This document shows positions 28,011-36,172 of a stretch of 64,000 nucleotides of DNA, one piece after another. The stretch covers positions 404,367 through 468,366 of the forward strand of contig NC_009369.1 of assembly GCF_000092065.1 (NCBI RefSeq). Reading direction: 5' to 3'. The position numbers were made by a program, and so were the translations under genes. Within the stretch, counting starts at the first letter, position 1. Every line of letters begins with the position of its first letter. This DNA is from Ostreococcus lucimarinus CCE9901. Lineage: Eukaryota > Chlorophyta > Mamiellophyceae > Mamiellales > Bathycoccaceae. A model generated the notes under the pieces. It saw only the letters and a list, made by a program, of their open reading frames with translations. It made no database searches and was not told where the DNA came from.

Positions 28011-29989
28011 CTACGGCGCGCGGCGCCTGTCACTTTCGACGCGCGAGAACGCGGCAGCCTCAAACATTTTGATGACGTCGGATGGAATCTTCATTCCGTC
28101 CGGTGGTGGTGGAAGGAGCATCGGATCGTCGCAACACGCCGCGTACGCGCGCGCATACGCCGGTACTAAGTCCTCAGGCCACTTGAAATCTCGAAGACGT
28201 GACTCGATTGTTTCCGCGAGCGACGTATGAAATGCCATTTCTTTGTCAGACGCGGCGACGACGGCGGCTTTCTCTCGTGCGCGCACCAATCGACGCGCGC
28301 GCGCGTACGTGGCGTCGTAGTACAAACGCGCGTGCACCTTCTCTTTCGCACAATCTGATTCTTCGACGACAGGCCTCTCCGCAGGTTCTTCACTCGCAAC
28401 ATACACGCGCATGCGAAGATCAATTGCGCACACGGGTTGTTTTTCCTCAACCAAGGCGAGCCAAAACGAACGCTTCGCCCCTCCGTCGCGCTCCGTGAGT
28501 AATCTATGAACGGAAATCTTGGCACATCCCATGAAGAGCGACTTACCTTGGCGATTCAAGTGGTAGACACGTATCGCGACCACATCCGCGGCGGACGATT
28601 TGCGTTCCGTCGCGACGGTGAATTTCATCGCGTGATTCCACACAGGATCCTTCGTGCCCGCGCGTGGTGCCGTGGCGTGGAGTTGTGTTCCGCACATCAC
28701 CTCGGCGTACGCGTTACTCGTGCCAAAGACGTCGCCGGCGCTGAGGTCCATCGCACGCGCCGCAATGATTCGCAAGTCAGTGCGCGCGTCGTCTTTGAAG
28801 TATGCGATCACGTTCATCTTACCCAGACACTCGAGTTTTGTCGTCAATTGTCGCCATTCTACGTCGCGAATCGCAGCGTGAGTATCCATCGGTCGCGCCG
28901 CCTTGATTTCACGCACGCGCACCGCGTATTGACTCAGTAAATCGTCGTCGCCCACCATGTCATGATCCCACAACTCAAACGTCACGTACGATTCTGAGCC
29001 ACGATCTACGCGCTCAAACTCAAAGGTCTCGTTCCACACCGGGTCGAGCGTTTTCTTCACCGTCTCCGTTCTGAACGAGTCCTTCCCGGCATGATGGCCG
29101 AACGCATCGCCGCTCGCGACGGCTAACGCCTTAATTTTGGCCGTCGACTCGTTGACGCGATGTAACTTGACAACGACGTACGGGTCAGACAGCCCCGATA
29201 AATCGGATCCCTTGATCCCGTGCGCGCTCACCACCTTCACTCGCAACATCCCATCGATTTCGTGGTCAAAGTAACACTGAAATTTTAGTCGCCCTAGTTT
29301 CTCCGGCACGCGAAGCTCGTGATTCAACTCGATCCACCGCGCCGGTTCGCCCGCCTCGATCGTCGGCACGCGCCTCGCCAAAATCTCACACGTTCCCAGC
29401 GCGTATCGCATCTTTACGTCGTTCGTCTCCCCTTCTTTCGCGCCGCTTCCCCGAAACACGCTCGCTCGCACGACGTCGTTTAAAGAAACATCCGTCACGT
29501 ACACCTCAAACGTCGTCTTCACCGCCGCCTCACGCTGCGCATCCCGAACGACGCCGCGACTCTTTTGTCGCTGTCGCTCCATCGCGTACCGCACCGGCGC
29601 CTCTTCGTACGACGTCGCGAATCCGTGCGAGCTCGCGTTCGCCTTCTCGCTCGGCTCGACGTTCACCTGCGAGTGACGCTCGCGCGCGCGCTCGGTCAGC
29701 GATACGAACGACGGCGACGCGACGACGACGCGACCGCGCGATGCGAGCGCGCGAGATTCCACGACGCGTCGCGACGCACCGTCGCGTGCACGCGGTGGAC
29801 GTCGCGCGGTAGACCGCGCGCACCGTCGATTTCGACAACCAACTTTAACGGTTTCGGACGGTCGCGCGCCGCTCTCGCCTTGGCGCGCGCGCGGCTCTCG
29901 TCGACGCCGCGCGCGATGACGCGTCCGACGGCGTCGTACTGGATCTCGCGCGACGGCGCCGACGACGGCGCGGCGTCGACGTCGGACAT
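28011..29989 (-). CDS. Protein with three C2 domains (two exons)
   Basis: Read with one intron, the gene encodes about 621 aa. Exon 1 (29989-29780, 70 codons) starts at the ATG MSDVDAAPSS and ends with LKLVVEIDGARGLPRDVHRVHAT, the first strands of a C2 domain. Exon 2 (29666-28011) continues that domain through EVYVTDVSLNDVVRASVF and CEILARR. A second C2 domain has LRVKVVSAHGIKGSDLSGLSDPYVVVKL and LDPVWNETFEFE. A third has LRIIAARAMDLSAGDVFGTSNAYAEV and TKDPVWNHAMKFTV. C2 domains bind membranes, often with Ca2+; the Asp pattern in the second is well kept. The C-terminal 150 residues are helical and unrecognised. Without splicing, the main frame has no N-terminal ATG, only a GTG. The overall role is unknown. 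Confidence 0.78.
29667..29779 (-). other. Predicted 113-nt spliceosomal intron in the C2 gene
   Basis: On the minus strand the intron begins GTGCGT at 29779 and ends CGCAG at 29667. A CTGAC branch-site motif lies at 29699-29695, about 26 nt before the acceptor. Splicing is phase 0 at both ends and joins two reading frames that separately encode the start and the rest of one C2 domain. Confidence 0.75.
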
Positions 29990-30157
29990 CGCGCGCGGCG
30001 ACGCGAGGCGACGTGTGCGGCGGAAACGCTCGCGGAGGAAACGCTCGACGCGCGAGAAACGCGTCGCGGAGAAAAGAACCTGGGGAATGAATCGACTACG
30101 CGAACGGCGCGCCTCGCGCCGCGATCTACGGGCTACGCGACGCGGTGCGCCGCCGCT

Positions 30158-31387
30158 CTACGCGACTCGCGTCGCGCTGCACGCGAAGGCGCGAAAAGCG
30201 TCGCGCGCGTGGCCGCGCGCGGCGTCGGCGAAAAGAAACGCGGGCTCGCGCGAGGCGGCGATGGCGCTCGTGACGTCCACGGGGTGCAGACGCGCGCGTT
30301 CCAGCGCGTCGATCAGGACGTCCATCGTCGTCGCTTGACGCACGGCGCTCACGACGAACGCGCACGGCGTTCGAGCGTACCGGTCTCTGATGACTTCTCG
30401 GGCTCGAGACGCCTCGAGCGTCTCGAGCGTCGTCGGCGCGCTCTCGTCGTCGGCGCCGCGAGCGCGCAAAAGCGCGCGGAGCGCTCGAACGAGTCCTGGA
30501 ATGAGGGTCGGGTCGTACGAGCAATCGGCGGCGAGAACAAAGTCCGCGTTCACGGCGCCCAAGACCTCGACGGGCGCGCGCTCCCAATCTAAATCGCGAA
30601 CCGACACGACGAGCGCTTCGTCCGGCGTCGACCGCTTCGCGACGGGCGCGTCGAGGGCGTCGAACACCACTCGCGTCGCGCCGTCGCCGTCCATATCTAC
30701 GTTGAGCCGCACGTTGTCGCGCAAGTTTTCCAACGTTTGCGCGTCGCGATCCGTGAGCACCAACGCCGCGGGCGCGCACCGCGCCATCGCGACTCCCGCG
30801 ACGCCAACACCGCTTCCGAGCTCTACGACCGCGCGTCCGCGCACCAGCGCCTCGCTCGCGAGCCGCGACATCACGAACTCGCTCGCGACGAAACCCGCCG
30901 GCCACGCGAAAGCTCCCGTGCTCCCCGCCAACGCGTCGCTCTGCGTCCTCGCTCGAATCGCGTCGACGTCGCGCGTCCCCAACGCCGTTCGCGCGTTCAT
31001 CTCTCGCGCGTCGATCGCCCGCGACCGCGCGTCGTCCTCGCACCGCGTCGCGCGTTCGTACGCGTACACGCAGTCGCGCCATCCGTCGCGCTCGCGCTCC
31101 CACGCCTCGTCGTCTCGCGCGTGCAGCGCCGCGGCCAGCGCGTCGTCCAACGCCAACCCCGCCGCGGCGATCGCCTTGCACGCCGCGCGCGCGACGCGCA
31201 CGGCGTACGACTTTGAAAATTTACTCGAAATTTCCAGCGCGCGCGCCAATCGCGCTTGCGCGTCCTCGTCGAGCGTCACCGCGCCGTCCGCGCGCGCGCA
31301 CCGCGCGAACAATGTATCGCAGTCTCTCTGCGCCAGCGCCACGGCGAGCGCGCGCGCCTCGGCGTGCGCCTCGTCGTCATCGCTCAT
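30158..31387 (-). CDS. Protein-lysine methyltransferase, eEF2-KMT (FAM86)-like
   Basis: The 409-aa protein has a seven-beta-strand SAM-dependent methyltransferase domain of family 16. Motif I is VVELGSGVGVAGVAMARC, followed by ALVLTDRDAQTLENLRDNVRLN, DLDWERAP and the D/E-x-x-Y-like post-II motif FVLAADCSYDP. The N-terminal 190 residues are helical (ALEISSKFSKSYAVRVARAACKAIAAAG), like the N-terminal part of FAM86 proteins. FAM86A methylates elongation factor 2; that target is inferred from similarity only. The fold is certain, the subfamily less so. The start at 31387 lies 84 bp from the divergent cytochrome b5 start, so a short shared promoter is expected. An alternative is another METTL21-type enzyme. 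Confidence 0.75.
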   Translation of the reverse strand: MSDDDEAHAEARALAVALAQRDCDTLFARCARADGAVTLDEDAQARLARALEISSKFSKSYAVRVARAACKAIAAAGLALDDALAAALHARDDEAWERERDGWRDCVYAYERATRCEDDARSRAIDAREMNARTALGTRDVDAIRARTQSDALAGSTGAFAWPAGFVASEFVMSRLASEALVRGRAVVELGSGVGVAGVAMARCAPAALVLTDRDAQTLENLRDNVRLNVDMDGDGATRVVFDALDAPVAKRSTPDEALVVSVRDLDWERAPVEVLGAVNADFVLAADCSYDPTLIPGLVRALRALLRARGADDESAPTTLETLEASRAREVIRDRYARTPCAFVVSAVRQATTMDVLIDALERARLHPVDVTSAIAASREPAFLFADAARGHARDAFRAFACSATRVA

Positions 31388-31471
31388 GCGCCGCGGAGTG
31401 ATGGGCGACACAAACCGTCGCGTCGTCGTCGACGCCGGACGCGCGCGCGCGACGCCGTCCGGCGCGCGACG

Positions 31472-31867
31472 ATGCGCGAGGCGACGCTCGCGTCCGCGCC
31501 GCCGCCCGCGCCGCTGCTCATCGCGCGCACGCTCGTCGTCGCGGTGGTTTTGTACTTTATCGCGCAAAAGTTGAACGATCGACGACGACGCGCGCGCGCC
31601 GTCGCGACGCCGTCGCGCGCGCCCGTCGATCGCGCGACGACGTACTCGAGAGAAGACGTCGCCAAGCACGCCGCGCGCGACGATCTGTGGGTGATCATCG
31701 ACGGCAAGGTGTACGATTTGACCGAGTACGTGGACGAACACCCGGGCGGCGCGGACGCCATCGCGCGAAACGCGGGCGGAGACGCGACGACTGGATTCAA
31801 CGGGCCGCAGCACCCGTCGAGAGTGTTCGACATCGTGGACGATTACTTGATCGGCGCGTTGAAGTGA
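31472..31867 (+). CDS. Cytochrome b5 with N-terminal membrane anchor
   Basis: A 131-aa protein with a hydrophobic segment at about residues 14-32 (LLIARTLVVAVVLYFIAQKL), a basic stop-transfer stretch (RRRRARA), and a C-terminal cytochrome b5 heme domain. The domain begins TTYSREDVAKHAARDDLWVIIDGKVYDLTEYVDEHPGG, where the His of HPGG is the first heme ligand; the second is the His in GPQHPSRVFDIVDDYLIG. The anchor is at the N-terminus, unlike the tail-anchored ER forms, and resembles plant cytochrome b5-like proteins (CB5LP). It would donate electrons to desaturases, hydroxylases or other membrane enzymes. No redox partner gene is adjacent. Confidence 0.88.
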   Translation: MREATLASAPPPAPLLIARTLVVAVVLYFIAQKLNDRRRRARAVATPSRAPVDRATTYSREDVAKHAARDDLWVIIDGKVYDLTEYVDEHPGGADAIARNAGGDATTGFNGPQHPSRVFDIVDDYLIGALK

Positions 31868-32243
31868 CGCGGCGATCGGGCGACGCGCGGGGTCGTTTCG
31901 AGTCGACGCGCGTCGACGCGCGGCGGCGACGGCGCGGCGGCGGCGCGGCGGCGGCGCGGCGGCGCGCGCGCGGCGCGGCGACGACGCGCGGTCTCGCGCG
32001 TTCGCGCGTCGGCGTTCGCATCCTTAGCATTCGTAGCGTTTTCGTGTCCATCACGGACGACTTTAAAGATCGCGCTCGCGTCGTCGTCGCGTCGTCGTCG
32101 TCGTCCCGCTCGCCGCGCTCGGGACGCCTCGTCTGATCGACGTCACGCTCGCCGCCATCGCGTCATTCGCCGACGCGCGTGTGGACGAGCGTCCGACGCG
32201 CGCCTCGTCGAACGAACGCGCGAGAACGCGCGCGCTCGACGCG
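31868..32243. other. Spacer between cytochrome b5 and HCF173-like genes
   Basis: About 376 bp with no convincing coding sequence. The first part (31915-31995) is a dense run of GCGGCGGCGCGG repeats. The middle (32030-32060) is less GC-rich with ATTCGTAGCGTTTTCG, and 32085-32105 is a GTCGTC triplet run. It probably holds the cytochrome b5 3' end and the promoter of the next gene. Confidence 0.45.
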
Positions 32244-34145
32244 ATGCGCGCGATGGTCGCGCGTCCCGCGCGCGCGACGACGACGACGACGACGACGCGA
32301 CGCGCGCGCGCGGATAAGATGAAAAGCGCGCCGATGACGACGACGACGCGCGCGCACGTCGTCGCGCGCGCGATGCCGGCGCGAGCGCGCGCGGGTGATG
32401 GTGCGCGATGCGCGGTGGTCGCGACGCGGGACGCGGGACGCGGTGACGGCGTCAAGGCGCGCGCGGCGTCGAGCGAGGATGAGGGAAAAGACGCGAGCGA
32501 CGGCGGCGAGTCGGGGGACTCGGAACTCACGCAAGGGATGATCGACGCGATGCAAGCGCGACGGGCGCGTAAGATGGCGAAACAAGAGAGTAAGGGACCG
32601 GCGGGATTGGAGGACGTGAACCCGGTGAATCTCGGACGGAAGTCGCGGGCGGCGTTTGAGAACGTCTTCAAGCAGCTGACGTCGTTGACGTCGTTTCAAA
32701 AGTCCACGGCGCCGACGAACGCGAGAGAGTTTGATCAGGTCTACGACGCGGATTTGCTCAGTGGGAGCTCGGTGGGGGAGTTCGAGACGCCGAACGCGAA
32801 GTTTACGACGGTGTTGGTCACGGGGGCGACGGGGCGCATAGGTCGCGTTTTGATTCGCAAGCTCTTGTTGCGCGGATACACAGTCAAGGCGCTCGTGCGT
32901 CGCCAGGAAGACGTCGAGAAGCTTCCGGGTTTGGTACAAGTCATCGTCGGGGACGTCGGGGAGAAAGAAGTGATCAAAAATGCCATGATTGGCGTGAACA
33001 AGGTGATTTACTGCGCGAGCGCAAAAACCTCCGTCACGAGCGACTTGTACAACGTCGCCGACCAAGGTGTGAAGAACGTGGTATCGTGCATGCAAGACTA
33101 CTATCACATGCTCGCTTCCCGTCGCGCCGGTCGCAGCGCCAAGTCCAAGGTGATGTTGACCAACTTCAAGCACCCGACGGCGTACGAGGCGTGGGACGTC
33201 GAAGAGATCGAAGCCGACGCCGGCGCCGGCGCCGACGGGCGATGGGCCGCCGCGGCGGAGATGCAGCGTGTGAACTTCGATCCGCTCTACCCCGAAGACG
33301 AGGACAAACCTTTCGAATTCGCGACGTTCAACGGTTTCATCACCTCTCGTACGGGTAAGGCTGAAGTGAGCTCAAACGTCGAAGGTTTGCAAGCCGACGT
33401 CGACTTTTCAGCCAAGGAAGGTTTGTTGTTCCGTTTGAAGGGCGACGGGAAGCGCTACAGCGTGATGCTCACGCAGGACGATGGTTCCAAGTTCAGATTT
33501 TCGTTCAACACCACTGGGGGATGGCAAGTCATTCGTATGCCGTTTCACAAATTCGTCAGTGAAGGGAAAACTTCTTGGGGAGACGACGGCGACGCCATTC
33601 TCGACTTGACGAGAATCGAGAAGATTGGCGTTCGCTTCGATGCGAGAAAGAACCAACGCGAGACGACGATGTCAGACGTGATGAGTGGGAACAATAACAT
33701 GTTCAACTTGACGCTCGAGTACGTCAAGGCGATTCCCAAGGGCGAGGAACCCGATGTCATTTTGGTTTCGTGCTTCGGCGCCGGTTTGGAAGAGGGCGAA
33801 GAAAAGGAACGTATCCTGAAGATAAAGCGTGACGGTGAACGCGTGCTGCGCAACTCTGGTGTAGGATACACCATCGTTCGCCCGGGTGAGCTCGTCGAAG
33901 AGGCTGGTGGGGGCAAGGCGTTGGTTTTCGATCAAACCGAACGCATCAACACGCCGATTTCTTGCGCCGACGTCTCCGACGTCTGCGTCAAGGCGATGCA
34001 CGACGAAGAGGCGCGTAACAAGAGCTTCGATGTCGGCTACGAGTACGAAAGCGAGCAAGCCGAGTACGAGCTGATCACCCAAGTCAAAGGCAAATCCGAC
34101 AACTACCTCACTCCGGCGTTGAAGGTGCTCGAAAAGAACTCGTAA
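32244..34145 (+). CDS. HCF173-like atypical SDR with inserted CIA30 domain
   Basis: The 633-aa protein has an Arg/Ala/Thr-rich N-terminus that fits plastid import, then a Rossmann fold starting VLVTGATGRIGRVLIRKLLLRGY (GxxGxxG motif, about residue 193). The SDR core is interrupted by a CIA30-type domain, recognisable by FNGFITSRTGKAEVSSNVEGLQ, LLFRLKGDGKRYSVML and GGWQVIRMPFHKFVSEG. The SDR C-terminal half resumes with GVGYTIVRPGELVEEAGGGKALVF and ISCADVSDVCVKAM. This SDR/CIA30/SDR order is that of HCF173, a plastid factor needed for psbA translation and D1 synthesis. The typical YxxxK active site of catalytic SDRs is not seen, consistent with an RNA- or protein-binding role. Start at 32244 is the first ATG; another is nine bases on. 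Confidence 0.86.
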   Translation: MRAMVARPARATTTTTTTRRARADKMKSAPMTTTTRAHVVARAMPARARAGDGARCAVVATRDAGRGDGVKARAASSEDEGKDASDGGESGDSELTQGMIDAMQARRARKMAKQESKGPAGLEDVNPVNLGRKSRAAFENVFKQLTSLTSFQKSTAPTNAREFDQVYDADLLSGSSVGEFETPNAKFTTVLVTGATGRIGRVLIRKLLLRGYTVKALVRRQEDVEKLPGLVQVIVGDVGEKEVIKNAMIGVNKVIYCASAKTSVTSDLYNVADQGVKNVVSCMQDYYHMLASRRAGRSAKSKVMLTNFKHPTAYEAWDVEEIEADAGAGADGRWAAAAEMQRVNFDPLYPEDEDKPFEFATFNGFITSRTGKAEVSSNVEGLQADVDFSAKEGLLFRLKGDGKRYSVMLTQDDGSKFRFSFNTTGGWQVIRMPFHKFVSEGKTSWGDDGDAILDLTRIEKIGVRFDARKNQRETTMSDVMSGNNNMFNLTLEYVKAIPKGEEPDVILVSCFGAGLEEGEEKERILKIKRDGERVLRNSGVGYTIVRPGELVEEAGGGKALVFDQTERINTPISCADVSDVCVKAMHDEEARNKSFDVGYEYESEQAEYELITQVKGKSDNYLTPALKVLEKNS

Positions 34146-34228
34146 TCCCAGTCGCGGCGAGACGAAATACTAGACCACGCGCGGTGCTGTATGTAAACGA
34201 CGAACATTCATTCATTCATATGTTCTAC

Positions 34229-35176
34229 CTAAACCTGCGCCGCCTCCTTCAGCAGAGGCCTGACTATGGAGAGTAGCGTCTCGTTGTCCGAGGCGTAGCG
34301 TTGGAGTAACCGCTCCGTCGCCGCGTCCGCGAGCTCCAACGCGCCGTTATCTTTAAACTCTTCCCCCCTCTTCGACGACATGATGCGTAACTTCTTCACA
34401 CATAAAATGACGGCGTAAAGCGCGCGAATATCTTTGCCATTGGTGAAATCAATCGCCGCGGCGAAGTGATGCTTCGCGTCGCGAATGTTTTCCTCGCCGC
34501 CCATGGTGTAGAGCACCTCACCCATTCGCCTGTGCGAGTTGGGATCGAACGGTCTCGCGCACAGCACTTCTTCGTAACAAAACAACGCCTTCTCGTACTC
34601 ACACCGCTCGGCGTACAGCTTCCCAAGCTCCAGCCACGCCTCGTCGTCCGCGCCAAAGTCTTCCAGATACTCCGTCAACGCCGCGACGGCGCCCGGGACG
34701 TCGCCCTCGCTCTTCGCGCACGCCACGCGCATTTTTCGCAACCTCGCCTCGCCTTTATTTTCCTCCAACATTTCATCCAACATCTTTCGCGCCTCCGCGG
34801 CGCCGCCCTCCTTTCCGAGCGTCGTCGCCGCTCGCAGCGCGCGCGCTCGAATCGACGTCGTCCCGAACCGTCCCTCCAGCGCCTCGCACAGCTTTTCCGC
34901 CGTCTCCGCGTCGCCGTAATCCAGCGCCGCGTACACCGCGCGTTCACATCGCGCGTGCGCTTCCCTCGCGCGCGCGCCGCTCCCTCGCAGCGACGCGAGC
35001 GACGTCGACGAGTTCGCGAACGCCTTCGCCGCGCGCGCCCACGACGCGATCTCTTTCCCACCGCCGCGCCGCGTCTGTTGCGCCGCGTGCGCCGGCGCGT
35101 CGTCGCGCGACGCGCGCGCGTGCGTCGACGCCGCTCGCCGCGCGTCGTCCAGCGCGCGCTCGTGCTCGCGCGTCAT
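34229..35176 (-). CDS. EMC2: ER membrane protein complex subunit 2 (TPR protein)
   Basis: A 315-aa protein with TPR-like helices. The block AWLELGKLYAERCEYEKALFCYEEVLCARPFDPNSHRRMGEVLYTMGGEENIRDAKHHFAAAIDF is highly characteristic of EMC2 (TTC35), including the GGEEN motif and the following ALYAVILCVKK. EMC2 is the cytosolic scaffold of the ER membrane complex, which inserts tail-anchored and multipass proteins. Human EMC2 is 297 aa, so the ATG at 35176 (MTREHERALDDARR) gives the right length. A longer frame from 35314 is possible but would overlap the start of the divergent NDUFA12 gene. The 136 bp between the two starts should hold a bidirectional promoter. Confidence 0.9.
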   Translation of the reverse strand: MTREHERALDDARRAASTHARASRDDAPAHAAQQTRRGGGKEIASWARAAKAFANSSTSLASLRGSGARAREAHARCERAVYAALDYGDAETAEKLCEALEGRFGTTSIRARALRAATTLGKEGGAAEARKMLDEMLEENKGEARLRKMRVACAKSEGDVPGAVAALTEYLEDFGADDEAWLELGKLYAERCEYEKALFCYEEVLCARPFDPNSHRRMGEVLYTMGGEENIRDAKHHFAAAIDFTNGKDIRALYAVILCVKKLRIMSSKRGEEFKDNGALELADAATERLLQRYASDNETLLSIVRPLLKEAAQV

Positions 35177-35312
35177 GCGCGTCGCCGAGTCGCGTCGATC
35201 GCCTCGCCCGATGCGCGCGCCATCCGTCGCGCCGCACACACCGACGCGACGCGATCGCCTCGCGCCGTCGCGCGCCGTCGATCGAGCGACCGCGCGCCGA
35301 TCGCGGCGCCGC

Positions 35313-36050
35313 ATGAAGCGCGTCGCTGACGCGCTCGCGCGCCGCGCGGCGCGACGGACGCGCGACGGGGTTTCGACGAGCCTCGGCGAATCCGCGCGCG
35401 CGCGCGCCGCGTCGACGATGTGCGTCGCGCTTCGTCGACGACGCGATTCGCGCGTGTTGAATTCGAGCGTCGCGACCGCGACGCGCGGCCGCGGCGACGC
35501 GTCGACCGATCCCAGCCGACGATCGAGCGACTGACCTCGCGCGCGTCTCGCGCGCGTCTCGCGCAGGACGAAGATATTGGACGGGAGCGTGTGGTGCGTC
35601 GATCGCGACGCCGAGCGATGCCGACGACGAAACGATGCGTTATTTGTAGTCGCGCGCGACTGACGACGACGACGACGACGACGACGCGCTCGCAGGCACT
35701 TGGAGTCGCGCTCGGGCGAAAAGGTCGGCGAGGACGAGCTCGGAAACGCGTACTACGAAAACAAATCGTATCAACAGGGACGCTCGCGATGGGTGGTGCC
35801 CAAAAACCTCGACGATTACTCCGCCGCGAACATTCCGCGCGAGTGGCACGGTTGGTTGCATCACATCAACGACGAACCGGGTCTTCCGAACGCGACGACG
35901 CCGATTTACGAAGACGCGTCGCCGTACTTCGTCGCCGGGAAATCGAACGCGGGGACGTACTTACCGAAGGGGCACTTTCTCCGTCAGCGTCCGTCCGACG
36001 CGGGCGTGACGCGGAGTTGGGCCAAGTACCAACCGTGGTCACCGCCGTGA
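35313..36050 (+). CDS. NDUFA12: Complex I subunit NDUFA12 (three exons)
   Basis: NDUFA12 (B17.2) is an accessory subunit of mitochondrial complex I. The long exon 3 (35696-36050) encodes KVGEDELGNAYYENKSYQQGRSRWVV, PREWHGWLHHINDEP, and ends SWAKYQPWSPP, matching the family, but this frame has no ATG. I predict exon 1 at 35313-35419 and a 27-nt exon 2 at 35567-35593. Splicing keeps the frame: AT+G joins exons 1 and 2 as Met, TG+G joins exons 2 and 3 as Trp. The product is 162 aa, close to the usual 145-160, and its Arg-rich N-terminus suits a mitochondrial protein. Family assignment is strong; the small exon needs RNA data. Confidence 0.83.
35420..35566 (+). other. Predicted 147-nt intron 1 of NDUFA12
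   Basis: The donor is GTGCGT at 35420. A CTGAC branch motif lies at 35531-35535 and the acceptor GCGCAG ends at 35566, 31 nt after the branch motif. The intron contains an in-frame stop (TGA, 35532-35534), so it must be removed. Confidence 0.72.
35594..35695 (+). other. Predicted 102-nt intron 2 of NDUFA12
   Basis: The donor is GTGCGT at 35594, the CTGAC branch motif lies at 35660-35664, and the acceptor CGCAG ends at 35695, again 31 nt after the branch motif. A GAC triplet run fills the space between branch site and acceptor. Confidence 0.72.
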
Positions 36051-36172
36051 GTAGATTCGTCCGTTTGTAACACCGTGTTTCGTCTTTCGTCGCCTCGCCC
36101 GGCGCGCGCTCGCGGCGCGGGGATCGTCGCCGATTCCACGTCGCGCCGAATCGTCAAACGTCGACGCGCGAC

